From contig NZ_NXLO01000002.1 in NCBI RefSeq assembly GCF_003364295.1, positions 361,884 to 425,883 of the forward strand: a stretch of DNA of 64,000 bases, given 5' to 3'. Source of the stretch: Helicobacter sp. MIT 99-5507. GTDB lineage: Bacteria; Campylobacterota; Campylobacteria; Campylobacterales; Helicobacteraceae. Position numbers and translations under genes: made by a program. How positions within the stretch are numbered: the stretch's first letter is position 1; each line of letters starts with the position of its first letter. A model generated the notes under the pieces. It was not told where the DNA came from, did no database searches, and saw only the letters and a list, made by a program, of their open reading frames with translations. Positions 8,794 through 19,110 of the stretch are shown piece by piece.

Positions 8794-9765
8794 TTAGTGT
8801 GATTTGTGACATCTTTGCACCACTTCTAGCATATCTAGCAGTCTATTTGCATATCCGCTTTCATTATCAAACCAGATTCCAATCCTAGCAGTGTTGCCAT
8901 TTATATTGATTAAATCACTTGCAATAATAGCGCTTCTTTTATCGCCTATAAAATCACTTGATACAAGCATATCAGAATCGATGCCTATTATTTTGTGATC
9001 AAATTCTAAATTCAATATTTCATCTTTTGATATTTCTTTGTCAAATACCAAATCGATATTGCTAAATGCCACTATCGAAGTTGGCACTCTAATAGAATCT
9101 CCATAAAAATTAATATTAAATATTTTTTTTAGCACACTTCCTATGCTGCTTTTTGTTGGTATTATATTTATTGTAGCATTTCTGCTAAGTCTTATATCAT
9201 CTTTATGTGCTGAATCTAGCAAGTTCTGATCATTATTAAATGGGTGGATTATGGATATATTTCCACTTAGTATTTTGTATTTTTTATTTATTGTATTTAT
9301 TATTGGGGCGATTGCATTTGAAGTGCAAGAAGCATTTGATATGATTTTTTCTCCGCTATATTTAGATTCATTAACGCTATAAATATAAATATTCATATCA
9401 TCTTTTGGTGTAGCCCCAAGGATGACAAAATTTACACCATTATCTATATATGGCTGCAAGCTTTTTTTATCATCAAATTTACCACTGCATTCAAGCACTA
9501 TATCTGCATTTGTGCTAAATTCTTTTGGATTTTGATAAGAGCTAAGTTTGATTATTTTATCATCGATGATTAATTCATTGTTTTGGTATTTAAACTCACA
9601 TTTAAATTTTCCATATATAGAATCTTCTTTTAACAAATATATTAATTTATCAAAATCACAAATATCATTTATTTGCACTATTTCTAAATCTTTTATCTTA
9701 TTTTCATAAAAATTTCTAAAAAAAGCTCGCCCAATTCTACCAAATCCATTAATAGCTATTTTCAC
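8794..9765 (-). CDS. gap: Glyceraldehyde-3-phosphate dehydrogenase family protein
   Basis: This 323-residue protein has an N-terminal Rossmann motif (INGFGRIGR) and the catalytic Cys147 in SNASCTSNA. The phosphate-site segment reads NIIPTKSSIG where classical GapA has NIIPTSTGAA, and the active-site His lies in IIHPFNND. It is therefore a divergent member. It most likely oxidises glyceraldehyde-3-phosphate or works in gluconeogenesis; erythrose-4-phosphate dehydrogenase activity cannot be excluded. The Cys and the NAD fold are intact. Confidence 0.88.
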   Translation of the reverse strand: MKIAINGFGRIGRAFFRNFYENKIKDLEIVQINDICDFDKLIYLLKEDSIYGKFKCEFKYQNNELIIDDKIIKLSSYQNPKEFSTNADIVLECSGKFDDKKSLQPYIDNGVNFVILGATPKDDMNIYIYSVNESKYSGEKIISNASCTSNAIAPIINTINKKYKILSGNISIIHPFNNDQNLLDSAHKDDIRLSRNATINIIPTKSSIGSVLKKIFNINFYGDSIRVPTSIVAFSNIDLVFDKEISKDEILNLEFDHKIIGIDSDMLVSSDFIGDKRSAIIASDLININGNTARIGIWFDNESGYANRLLDMLEVVQRCHKSH

Positions 9766-9774
9766 TATATTTTC

Positions 9775-10569
9775 CTATTTGGTTGTATAAAATGGCTGTA
9801 AGGTGATTGTTTTTTCGTGTATTATAGAATCTCCTTCATCCTTATTGTATATGCTAATGATTGCTTTTTTATCTTTTTTTGCTTGTTTTATTGATTGCTC
9901 GCTATCATTTTTCAATATTGCTATTTCTATTTTTCTTATTTTTTCAATTACTTCTTTTTCTTGTTTTTTTGTAATGATATTTGAGTTATTTGAATTAAAA
10001 TTTGAGAGCATAGGATCGCGTTCTTTCAACTTAAAGTCTTTTAGGTATTTTGGTATATATTTTTCTAGAATCTCTTTTTTTAGTTTTATATTATTGTAAT
10101 AGTTTTCAGCAATTTCATTATATTTATCGCTTTTTTCCCAAAGATAGCCTTTATTGTAGGATTTTATTATATCTTTCCAATTTCCATTTCGCACTTTATC
10201 CCAAAACAATAACTCATCAATTGCCACTTTTGAGGCAAATTCATCATCTCGAATGAGCAATTCACCTATTACATTGCGATTAAATCCTGTATCTTTTAGC
10301 ATTTGATATCGTTTTATTACTCCAGGAATTAGTGCATGGTAGATTCCAGCACTTGGATCTGCAAAATTCATTCTATATTCACCAGCACAAGATTCATGCC
10401 AGGCAATAGCTGCAAGTGTAAAGCCAAGATTGTATTTTTTTCCATAATTGTAAGCATAAGCAACAATTTCTTTTTGGTCATCACTAAATTTATCTATACT
10501 TATACATTTATTTACAGGTGTTGCATAAATATAATAATTGATTAATAATAGCAATGCAATAAAACGCAT
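9775..10569 (-). CDS. Secreted protein with lysozyme/SLT-like region
   Basis: This 264-residue protein has a short signal peptide (about 1-17). Residues 30-150 resemble a lysozyme-fold lytic transglycosylase: AAIAWHESCAGEY carries a Glu in the expected helix, followed by a DPSAGIYH loop and a late YNKGY motif. The C-terminal third is charged and low-complexity. It lies 9 bp before gap on the same strand. The lytic activity is inferred from the pattern, not proven. Confidence 0.55.
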   Translation of the reverse strand: MRFIALLLLINYYIYATPVNKCISIDKFSDDQKEIVAYAYNYGKKYNLGFTLAAIAWHESCAGEYRMNFADPSAGIYHALIPGVIKRYQMLKDTGFNRNVIGELLIRDDEFASKVAIDELLFWDKVRNGNWKDIIKSYNKGYLWEKSDKYNEIAENYYNNIKLKKEILEKYIPKYLKDFKLKERDPMLSNFNSNNSNIITKKQEKEVIEKIRKIEIAILKNDSEQSIKQAKKDKKAIISIYNKDEGDSIIHEKTITLQPFYTTK

Positions 10570-10658
10570 CTAAACCCTTTGAGCTATTTTTTTGGTAAGA
10601 TTCTACTTCATTTTATATAAATAATGTGTTAAATTTATATCTATAAGGATAGTTTGCA

Positions 10659-12686
10659 TTGAATACCTCATCATTGTTAATAGAAATATTTTTGGAAGAA
10701 TTACCTTTTAGTTCCATAAAAAAAGAGATTAAAAATATCAAGCCAAAATTTGAAAAATTATTAAATGAAAATAGCCTTAGTGTAAGTGACATAGAATTTT
10801 TTTGGACACCAAGGAGATTAATACTTACATCCAAAAATTTTCCTTTAATGCAAGAAGGAAAAACACTTGAATATTTTGGACCACCATTAAATATCGCTTA
10901 TGATAAAGATAATAATCCAAGCCAACCTACAATAAGCTTTCTTAAAAAATTAAATATCAATATAGATGATTTACAAACTAGCACTAAAAATGGTAAAGAA
11001 TGTTTATACTATAAAACCGAAATAGAAGGTAAAAAAAGCAAATTTTTGCTAGAAAATATTATTTTGGATTTTTTAGATATTTTGAGTTTTGGTAAAAGCA
11101 TGCAATGGGGTAGTGTAGAATCTAGTTTTATTCGTCCAATTAGAAATATTTTTGTATTGCTTGATGATAGATTTATAGAGTTAAAAAAACTAGAAAATAA
11201 ATATCAATTTTCTCAAACAAAGTGCATTTATCCACATAGAAGCAAGGAAGCAAAAGAGATAAATAATGCTCATGAATATTTTAAATTTTTAGAATCTAAT
11301 GGCGTAATTTATGATCAAGAAATGCGAAAAGAATTGATTTTAGCACAAATACAAGATATAGAAAAAGAAAAAAATATCAAAGTAGAAATAGATTCCACTT
11401 TGCTTGATGAAGTAGTAGCAATCACTGAATATCCAAATGCTTTATATGGAAAGTTTGATGAAAAATTTTTAGAATTGCCAAATGAAGTTATCATTACTTC
11501 AATGAAAATTAATCAAAAATATTTTGCGACATATAAAAATAATATTTCTAATAATAGTGATGCAATAGATTTGAATAATGGTTTTATAGTGGTATGCAAT
11601 AGTTTTGATAAAAGTACATTTGATGAGATATTAAAAGGTAATCAAAGAGTTTTAAAAGCAAGGCTTGAAGATGCGTTGTTTTTCTATAAAAATGATTTCA
11701 AATCATTTATCCAAGATAAAATTGATGAGAGATTAAAAAAGATAGAATTTATACAAGGATCTATGTTTGATAAGGTAGAGAGGGAGATTAAGATTGCTAC
11801 AATTCTTTGTGGAGTATTAAAATTAGATTCTACAAATATCATAAAAGCAATTATGATTAGTAAAAATGATTTGCTTAGTGAAATGGTAGGTGAATTTGGT
11901 GAATTACAAGGAATCATGGGTTCATACTATACAAAAGATGATGCTTTAAAATTAATGATAAAAGAGCAATATTTGCCATTGCAAGAAGATTCCTTGCTTC
12001 CTTCTAGTCCAAAGAGTGCTATTATCTCTATATCAAATAAATTAGATTCTATTTTAAGCCTTTTTGCACTAGATAAGATTCCAAGTGGTTCAAAAGATCC
12101 ATTTGCACTTCGTAGAGCGGCTATTGGTATCATAAAAATGATAGTAAAATTTGATATTCCACTAAATTTATTTGATATTTTTCCACAGCTAGAATCTAAT
12201 TATAAAAAAATAGATGAAAATAAAATATTTCAATTTTTCTGTGAGCGATTAGAAGGCACACTAAATGTAAATCAATCAATAATCAATGCAGCAATAAAAT
12301 CAAATCAAAAAGATTTAGTAGAGCTAGTTAGGCAAATTGATGCATTAAAATCTATTCCAAATGACTTTAAGATTCTATTTAAAAGAATTGCAAATATATT
12401 AAAAAATGTAGAAATAAAAGCAGATTCTATCAATCGTGATTTGTTTGTATGCGATGAAGAGAGAGTATTGTTTGAGGTATTAGAAAAATTTAAATCATTT
12501 GATATACAAACACCAAAAAATCGTATAGAAAAGTTATTGGAATTCAAAGAAATATTGCAAGAATTCTTTGATAATGTGATGATAAATATTGATGATTCTA
12601 AAATAAAAGAAAATAGAATCCTCCTTGTAAATTCTATTTACAAGGAGTTTTTTAAAGTGGGAGATATAAAAGAAATTTCATTTTAA
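10659..12686 (+). CDS. glyS: Glycine-tRNA ligase beta subunit
   Basis: This 675-residue protein begins with LLIEIFLEELPF and contains the GlyS core (FWTPRRLILT; KSMQWGS; 'SSPKSAIISISNKLDS'; SKDPFALRRAAIGI). The alpha subunit GlyQ is not in the window. GlyS with GlyQ charges tRNA-Gly. The start is TTG at 10659 after AAGGAT. A strong hairpin with a T6 run sits inside the last 70 bases of the coding region (see the terminator entry). Confidence 0.95.
   Translation: MNTSSLLIEIFLEELPFSSIKKEIKNIKPKFEKLLNENSLSVSDIEFFWTPRRLILTSKNFPLMQEGKTLEYFGPPLNIAYDKDNNPSQPTISFLKKLNINIDDLQTSTKNGKECLYYKTEIEGKKSKFLLENIILDFLDILSFGKSMQWGSVESSFIRPIRNIFVLLDDRFIELKKLENKYQFSQTKCIYPHRSKEAKEINNAHEYFKFLESNGVIYDQEMRKELILAQIQDIEKEKNIKVEIDSTLLDEVVAITEYPNALYGKFDEKFLELPNEVIITSMKINQKYFATYKNNISNNSDAIDLNNGFIVVCNSFDKSTFDEILKGNQRVLKARLEDALFFYKNDFKSFIQDKIDERLKKIEFIQGSMFDKVEREIKIATILCGVLKLDSTNIIKAIMISKNDLLSEMVGEFGELQGIMGSYYTKDDALKLMIKEQYLPLQEDSLLPSSPKSAIISISNKLDSILSLFALDKIPSGSKDPFALRRAAIGIIKMIVKFDIPLNLFDIFPQLESNYKKIDENKIFQFFCERLEGTLNVNQSIINAAIKSNQKDLVELVRQIDALKSIPNDFKILFKRIANILKNVEIKADSINRDLFVCDEERVLFEVLEKFKSFDIQTPKNRIEKLLEFKEILQEFFDNVMINIDDSKIKENRILLVNSIYKEFFKVGDIKEISF
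12621..12653 (+). terminator. Intrinsic terminator-like hairpin inside the glyS 3' end
   Basis: A perfect 11-bp stem, CTCCTTGTAAA (12621-12631) and TTTACAAGGAG (12637-12647), encloses a 5-base loop and is followed by TTTTTT at 12648-12653. It has the form of a textbook rho-independent terminator, but the glyS stop codon lies 31-33 bases further on at 12684-12686. Confidence 0.7.
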
Positions 12687-12752
12687 ACAAAACATGGGAG
12701 TTTGTTAATTGAAACTCAAAATAAATATTGTTTAATCTATTTTTAAGTCTAA

Positions 12753-12828
<76 letters not shown>

Positions 12829-12889
12829 AAGATAAAAGTCGCATTCTATATAATAAGTAATTAAAATTTACTTAAAAATCATTCTTATT

Positions 12890-14092
12890 TTATAATAGTG
12901 CGTATCGCTTGAATTCCTCGCCTCTATGTTTATATGATGTAAATTGATCTAGGCTTGCACACGCAGGGGATAATAAGCAGATGCTATTTTGATTATCATT
13001 AAATATATTTTTTATAGAATCTAGTGCATTTTTTAGAGTATTAGAATCTTGACAAGGAATATTATAGATTCTAGCTAATTGCAGGATTTCATTACAACAT
13101 TTTCCAATAGCAAATATTTTTACATTATAAGAAGTAAGTTTATCAATAAGTGGCTCTAAACTTACACCTTTATTATCTCCACCAAGGATTAAAAATATTT
13201 CTTTATCTCTATAGATTTCTAATGCTTTTAAAGTGGCATCTATATTTGTAGCTTTGCTATCATCTACAAATAATCTTCCATTTTTATCTCTAAATTCTTC
13301 GATTTTGTGGCTATCAATCTTAAAATTATTTATGATACTATAATCAATTTTATTTGTTAGAATCTTAGCAATTAAGAGCGCCATAATCGCATCTAATAAG
13401 AAAGCGCCTTTAAATTTTATCTTTTTTTCATCTATTCCAAATTCTTCTGCTAAGCTTGCAATATTGCTATAAAAAAATATTTTTCCTTTAAAATCTTTTA
13501 TCATATTTTTATATTCACTTGGGATGATTGCATAGCTATCTTGCCCCATCAATCTTAGGGGCTTTAATTTCGCATTTATATAATTTTCAAAATTACCATG
13601 CCAAGATATATGATCTTGTGTGATTGGAAGTAGGGCGTATATTTTTGGATTTGCTTTATTTGTGTAATGTAGCATAAAAGAGCTAGTCTCTAGAATCCAA
13701 ATTTTTGCACTTTTATCTAAATTGCATAGTGGGATTCCTATATTTCCACCACATACGCTTCCATATTCACTAAGTAAAGATTGTGTCATTTGTGTTGTTG
13801 TAGTTTTGCCATTTGTTCCACTTATCCATATATTTAGGGCATTATTTGGATAAAAATAATCATATTCACTTATTAGATTTTTTGCCATTTTATTTAGTGG
13901 AAAAGTAGGTGGGATTCCTGGGCTTATTATCTCTAAGCTAGAATTTGTGCCATCAAAACAATCTATAGGCAAAAGATTGTTTCCAAATTCATCTTTGCTT
14001 TTATTTTTAAATTTTTCATCATAAATATTACAAGGAGCTAGAATCTTGCTTAGGGCTTTCATCGTTTGCCCATAACCAAACAAAGAAATCAT
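12890..14092 (-). CDS. murD: UDP-N-acetylmuramoylalanine-D-glutamate ligase
   Basis: This 400-residue Mur ligase has the ATP-binding loop [11 protein letters not shown], central domain residues (ETSSFML; THDHISWH-like TQDHISWHG) and the C-terminal LILGGDNKG motif. It adds D-Glu to UDP-MurNAc-L-Ala in the cytoplasm. It is shorter than the E. coli enzyme (438), as is usual in Helicobacter. The start overlaps the mraY stop by 4 bp. Confidence 0.95.
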   Translation of the reverse strand: MISLFGYGQTMKALSKILAPCNIYDEKFKNKSKDEFGNNLLPIDCFDGTNSSLEIISPGIPPTFPLNKMAKNLISEYDYFYPNNALNIWISGTNGKTTTTQMTQSLLSEYGSVCGGNIGIPLCNLDKSAKIWILETSSFMLHYTNKANPKIYALLPITQDHISWHGNFENYINAKLKPLRLMGQDSYAIIPSEYKNMIKDFKGKIFFYSNIASLAEEFGIDEKKIKFKGAFLLDAIMALLIAKILTNKIDYSIINNFKIDSHKIEEFRDKNGRLFVDDSKATNIDATLKALEIYRDKEIFLILGGDNKGVSLEPLIDKLTSYNVKIFAIGKCCNEILQLARIYNIPCQDSNTLKNALDSIKNIFNDNQNSICLLSPACASLDQFTSYKHRGEEFKRYALL

Positions 14093-15147
14093 CGTATTTT
14101 AATACTCAAAAGTGCTAATAAATTGCTAAGTAAAGCAATAATCCAAAATCTTATGATGATTTTATTTTCATTCCATCCTTTTACTTCAAAATGATGATGA
14201 ATAGGTGCCATAAGAAATATCTTTTTATTTCGTAATTTATAGCTACCAACTTGTAATATCACGCTTAGTGTTTCAATAACAAAAACAGAGCCAATTAAAA
14301 TAAGCAAAACCTCATTATTTGATACAATTCCCATATATGCGATAAATCCACCAAGAGCTAAACTTCCACTATCGCCCATAAAAACTTGTGCAGGGTGGCA
14401 GTTATACCATAAAAAGCCAAATAATGAGCCTAGTATTGCAGATGATACAATGAAGAGTTCCCCGCTATTAATAATTTTTGGCACTAATAAATATGAGCTA
14501 AAAATCGCATTTCCTGAAATATATATAAATATACTTAGTGTAGCAATGGCACAAATGCTAGGTGTTGTTGCAAGTCCATCAAGTCCATCGGTGATATTTA
14601 CTGCATTGCTTGTAGCAATAAATATTATTGTCCAAAATATAATTGCAAAAAGTCCCATATCAAAGATAGGATTCTTTATAAATGGTATGTATAGATTGAC
14701 ATTGTGATTTGATAAATACAAGCATATAGAGGCTGTAAGTGATACAATAATAAGTAGCGATATTTTTCTTTTTGCACTTATGCCTTTATTGTTTCTTTGT
14801 GATATTTTTGTGTAATCATCTTTTATTCCAATTATGCAAAATGATGCTAGGATAAAGATTCCAATCAATACATAATAATTAACAATATTTGCACATAAAA
14901 CACTTGCAGCAATGCTACATAAAATAAATATCACGCCACCCATTGTTGGTGTATTTGATTTTACTTTATGTGCAGGAATGAAATCAGATATTGGTTGAGA
15001 TGCTTTTTTTTGTTTTGCCCAATTTATAAATTTTGGCAAAAAAAACATAGATAAACTAAATGAAATTATAAAAGCCAAGCCAGCACGAAATGATATATAT
15101 TGGAATATATTTATCCCAAATTGTGAGTATAGATAATACAGCATCAA
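14089..15147 (-). CDS. mraY: Phospho-N-acetylmuramoyl-pentapeptide-transferase
   Basis: This 352-residue integral membrane enzyme has about ten spans. It carries the MraY signatures [28 protein letters not shown] and APIHHHFE. It makes lipid I from UDP-MurNAc-pentapeptide and undecaprenyl phosphate. It forms a two-gene unit with murD. Confidence 0.97.
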   Translation of the reverse strand: MMLYYLYSQFGINIFQYISFRAGLAFIISFSLSMFFLPKFINWAKQKKASQPISDFIPAHKVKSNTPTMGGVIFILCSIAASVLCANIVNYYVLIGIFILASFCIIGIKDDYTKISQRNNKGISAKRKISLLIIVSLTASICLYLSNHNVNLYIPFIKNPIFDMGLFAIIFWTIIFIATSNAVNITDGLDGLATTPSICAIATLSIFIYISGNAIFSSYLLVPKIINSGELFIVSSAILGSLFGFLWYNCHPAQVFMGDSGSLALGGFIAYMGIVSNNEVLLILIGSVFVIETLSVILQVGSYKLRNKKIFLMAPIHHHFEVKGWNENKIIIRFWIIALLSNLLALLSIKIR

Positions 15148-15216
15148 AAGCCTAAAAATTGAAATTATTTTGGTAATATTGTGTGCAATTATACTAATTT
15201 TATACAGGATTCTAAA

Positions 15217-16707
15217 ATGAAAAAAAAAGTTGTATTGGTTATCACTGATGGCATAGGACTTAATAAAAGCGATTCATGGAATGCTTTTGCAAATGCAAAA
15301 AAGCCTAATTATGATTGGTTGTTTAAAAATGTGCCATATTCATATGTTAGCACTTTTGGATTAGATATTGGTCTTCCAGAAGGGCAAATGGGTAATAGCG
15401 AAGTAGGACATATGTGTATTGGTTCAGGCAGAGTTTTGTATCAAGATTTAGTAAAGATTTCTATGGCACTTGATTTTGATAATCTCCCAAATTCACCACT
15501 TGCAAAAAATAAAACTTTAATTGATTTTGCAAAAGATTTAAAAGTGATTCATTTGTGTGGTTTGGTTAGTGATGGCGGTGTGCATTCACATATTAGTCAT
15601 TTGATAGGATTAGCAAAGATTCTAGAATCATTTGGAAAGACTATTTATATTCATATTATTACAGATGGTAGAGATGTGCCTCCATTTAGCGCCCCAAAAT
15701 ATATAAAAGAAATAATGGCAATAGAATCTAATAATATAAAAATAGCAACTATTAATGGAAGATTCTATGCAATGGATAGAGATAATAGATGGGAGAGGGT
15801 AGAAGTGGCATATGATTGTATAGTAGGCGCTTCTAATCCAAAGTCAGATCCGCTATATTATTTACAATCTCAATATGATAGTAATATCACAGATGAATTT
15901 ATCGTTCCAGCAAGTTTTAATGGCTATGCAGGCATGAATGATGGTGATGGATTTGTATTTTTTAATTTTAGAAGTGATAGAGCAAGAGAGATTATAAAAG
16001 CAATTGGATTTGATGATTTTAGTGAATTTAAACGCAAGAAAAATCCAAAGGTAAAGATTCTTACTATGTGTGAATATGATGCAACTTTTTCATATCCTAT
16101 TTTATTTCCAAAAGAAAAGATAAAAGATACATTAGCAGAAATTTTAAGCAAAAATAATCTCACCCAAAGCCATATAGCAGAGACAGAAAAATATGCGCAT
16201 GTGACATTTTTCTTTAATGGTGGCAAAGAAGAGCCTTACAATCTTGAAGATAGAATCTTAATCCCATCGCCAAAAGTAAAAACTTATGATTTAAAGCCAG
16301 AAATGAGTGCAAAAGAAGTTTGTGATGCGGTATTAGAATCTATGGATAAAAATAGGGATTTTATTGTTATTAATTTTGCAAATGGTGATATGGTCGGGCA
16401 TACAGGCAATTATGAAGCTGCGATAAAATCTGTTGAGGCAGTTGATTTTGAGCTAGGCAGAATCATAGAAAAAGCAAGAGAATGTGATTATTCTTTGATT
16501 ATTACAAGCGATCATGGGAATTGTGAAAAAATGAAAGATGAAAATGGCAATGTGCTTACAAATCATACTGCTGGATATGTGTGGTGTTTTGTTATTGATA
16601 AAGATGTAAAAAAAGTTGCCGATGGAAAGCTCGATAATATTGCACCAAGTATATTAAAACTACTTGATATTGAGATTCCAGATTCTATGTCAAAACCATT
16701 ATTTTAA
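15217..16707 (+). CDS. gpmI: 2,3-bisphosphoglycerate-independent phosphoglycerate mutase
   Basis: The start chosen is ATG at 15217 ([14 protein letters not shown]), preceded by CAGGAT; the open frame extends 12 codons upstream without a conserved sequence. The 496-residue enzyme shows the metal site ITDGIGL, the phosphoserine motif [16 protein letters not shown] and TSDHGNCE. It interconverts 3- and 2-phosphoglycerate using manganese. It is 8 bp upstream of pglB on the same strand. Confidence 0.95.
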   Translation: MKKKVVLVITDGIGLNKSDSWNAFANAKKPNYDWLFKNVPYSYVSTFGLDIGLPEGQMGNSEVGHMCIGSGRVLYQDLVKISMALDFDNLPNSPLAKNKTLIDFAKDLKVIHLCGLVSDGGVHSHISHLIGLAKILESFGKTIYIHIITDGRDVPPFSAPKYIKEIMAIESNNIKIATINGRFYAMDRDNRWERVEVAYDCIVGASNPKSDPLYYLQSQYDSNITDEFIVPASFNGYAGMNDGDGFVFFNFRSDRAREIIKAIGFDDFSEFKRKKNPKVKILTMCEYDATFSYPILFPKEKIKDTLAEILSKNNLTQSHIAETEKYAHVTFFFNGGKEEPYNLEDRILIPSPKVKTYDLKPEMSAKEVCDAVLESMDKNRDFIVINFANGDMVGHTGNYEAAIKSVEAVDFELGRIIEKARECDYSLIITSDHGNCEKMKDENGNVLTNHTAGYVWCFVIDKDVKKVADGKLDNIAPSILKLLDIEIPDSMSKPLF

Positions 16708-16715
16708 GGGAACCT

Positions 16716-18887
16716 ATGAAATCTAAGTTTTTACCTTTATTTATTGATATTTTTTTTATAGTTATCGCTATTTTTATATCAATATATGCAAGAGAAGCAT
16801 TTGTATATTATAGTAGTGCATTTAGCTATTATTTTTTTGATGGCAATAGACTTTTGACTACAAATGATGCTTATCATTTTGCCACTGCTACAAAAGATTT
16901 GATAAATGGCAATATTGATAACGCATTTTATCCTATAGCAACATTTGAAATGCCTTCGATTTTAAGTGCTATATTTTATTATATACTGCCTTTTTCTATT
17001 GATGATTTATTTTTCTTTTTACCAATAATTCTATCTAGCTTTGTAGCAATCCCTGTATATTTATTAGCAAAAGATATGACAAATAAGTATTTTGCCCTTT
17101 TTGCTGCAATCCTTACTCCACTTAGCATAGGATATAGCAATAGAACAATAGGTGGCTATTATGATACAGATATGTTAATGCTATTTTTCCCATTATTTGG
17201 TATGTATTTTTTATATAGAATCTTAAAGCAATATAATCTAAGAGATGTCATCTTTGCTGCTATTTTCTTTATATTAGCATTGCTTTGGCATAAAGTTAGT
17301 GCGACTTATTTACTGACTGCAAGTATTTTCTTTGCGTTATTTTATGTGCTTATAAAAGATAGAAAAAATCTAAAATTATATGAAGCACTTGGGATTCTAA
17401 TTATTTCTATATCATTTATAAATATTTATATTAAGCTTATTTTACTAGCTATTTTACTTCATTTTATGAGTGATAAGGTTTTATTTTTTCAAAATATCAC
17501 AGATAAAATAAAATCAAAAATAAAATACAAAAGCATACTTATTTTACTTATTGGTTGTAGTGTATTTATCATAGCAAATATTGATTTGATTCTTTCACGA
17601 TTTGCTACTTATGTAACAGATAAAATGATAACACAGAGTGCAATTACATTACATAGCACTTCTGGCACGATAATGGAGCTAGCCCCGCTTACGATATCAA
17701 ATCTAGCTGAGCGCACTATGGGTGATAATGCCACATTTGTGATAGGTTTAATTGGTATAGTTGTTATGTTTATAAAAATAAATAAAAGTATCATTTTACT
17801 TCCATTTTTGCTTTTATCGATACTAAGTCTAAAATTTGGGCTTAGATTCTCTATGTTTGGAGCACCTGTTTTTAGTCTTGGTTATTTTTATCTTTTGTAT
17901 TTTGCACTGAATTTATTAAATAATCTTTTTAAAGATAAAATAGTATTAAATGGAGCGAAATTTATCATCTCTATTTGTTTTGCTTTATTTGCCATAATGC
18001 CAAATTATTATCATACAAAAAATTATTTTATACCGCCTGTTGTGCTTGGAAATGAAATAAATGCACTTGATGCTATAAAGCAAGATTCTACAAGTAGAGA
18101 TGATTTGAGCATTTCTTGGTGGGATTATGGGTTTCTTATTCCATATTATGCTAATACAAAAGTAATCATTCAAGGCACAGATTTAGATGGAATAAATCAC
18201 TTTATTTCTAGTTTTATTTTATCTTCTAGCTCTCAGATTGCATCATACAATATGTCAAAGTTGATTGCAGAGGCATTTTATACAGATGATAAAGAATTAA
18301 TAAAACATCACAATCTAGATAGAATCTTATATAAATATGATGCTATAAAAGATCCAAAGTCTTTTATAGATAGCTTGGGAGATTCTAGTTTTAAAACCCC
18401 TAAAATAAATAATAATATTTATTTATACATTCCATATAGCATACTTTCTATACAAACTGCAATCGATGAATTTAGCGATATTGATTATTCAAATGGAAAA
18501 GTATTGCATGATGAAAAAAGCAAGACTCTAGCACAATATGCTTCTATTGTAGATAAAAAAGATTATTATTTGCTTGATGGTGAATTTGAGTTTTATCCAC
18601 AAAATGGGATATTTAAAAGCATAAAGAGTGGTAAATTTATAAATGTGCAACAATTTCATATAATCAATAGAGTTGGCGATAAATTGCAAACTACGACTAC
18701 AAAATATAGTGATGATAAAAAAAAGCTACATATAATCTATTCAAAAGAATTAAATATGTTTTTTGCAATAGATGAGAGGACAAATAGCTCTCTTAGCGTT
18801 CAGTTATTTTTGTATGAAAACTACGATAAGAATCTATTTAGCTTAATTCATAGTGATAAAGGAGCAAAAGCTTATAAATTAAAATAA
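16716..18887 (+). CDS. pglB: Oligosaccharyltransferase PglB (STT3 family)
   Basis: This 723-residue protein has a GT-C membrane domain of about 13 spans (residues 1-430) and a soluble periplasmic C-terminal domain. The STT3 hallmark WWDYG lies at 468-472. An early periplasmic loop has TTNDAYHF, including the metal-binding acidic residue. PglB moves a lipid-linked oligosaccharide onto Asn in secreted proteins. No other pgl gene is visible nearby, so this is an isolated pglB, as described in H. pullorum-type Helicobacter. ATG lies 8 bp after gpmI, preceded by AAGGGAAC. Confidence 0.93.
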   Translation: MKSKFLPLFIDIFFIVIAIFISIYAREAFVYYSSAFSYYFFDGNRLLTTNDAYHFATATKDLINGNIDNAFYPIATFEMPSILSAIFYYILPFSIDDLFFFLPIILSSFVAIPVYLLAKDMTNKYFALFAAILTPLSIGYSNRTIGGYYDTDMLMLFFPLFGMYFLYRILKQYNLRDVIFAAIFFILALLWHKVSATYLLTASIFFALFYVLIKDRKNLKLYEALGILIISISFINIYIKLILLAILLHFMSDKVLFFQNITDKIKSKIKYKSILILLIGCSVFIIANIDLILSRFATYVTDKMITQSAITLHSTSGTIMELAPLTISNLAERTMGDNATFVIGLIGIVVMFIKINKSIILLPFLLLSILSLKFGLRFSMFGAPVFSLGYFYLLYFALNLLNNLFKDKIVLNGAKFIISICFALFAIMPNYYHTKNYFIPPVVLGNEINALDAIKQDSTSRDDLSISWWDYGFLIPYYANTKVIIQGTDLDGINHFISSFILSSSSQIASYNMSKLIAEAFYTDDKELIKHHNLDRILYKYDAIKDPKSFIDSLGDSSFKTPKINNNIYLYIPYSILSIQTAIDEFSDIDYSNGKVLHDEKSKTLAQYASIVDKKDYYLLDGEFEFYPQNGIFKSIKSGKFINVQQFHIINRVGDKLQTTTTKYSDDKKKLHIIYSKELNMFFAIDERTNSSLSVQLFLYENYDKNLFSLIHSDKGAKAYKLK

Positions 18888-19076
18888 GCTTATTTAAAGG
18901 CGATAAAGATTTATCGTCTGTAATGCAAGTAAAATAAATTAGCCAATCTTTAAGAATCTAAACAATCTTTAAATTTTTATTTTTGATGGATTTTAATAAA
19001 GAGGGCTAACCTCATCTATTTTATTTAATACATAGCAAAAATATAAAGAAGTTATAGGATTTTAGCAGTAGTGTTT

Positions 19077-19104
19077 AAATATTGAGCTTTTAAACTCAAT
19101 ATTT
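19077..19104 (-). terminator. Terminator-like hairpin after the porin gene
   Basis: A 10-bp perfect stem, AAATATTGAG (19077-19086) and CTCAATATTT (19095-19104), lies 7 bp beyond the porin stop. The transcript ends the stem in UAUUU. The rest of the 18888-19110 gap holds no ORF or RNA gene that I can see. Confidence 0.55.
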
Positions 19105-19110
19105 ATTTTC

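Noticed and set aside
18888..19110. Possible small RNA between pglB and the porin
   Set aside because: Only weak hairpins (around 18884-18916) and no promoter-terminator pair could be made out.
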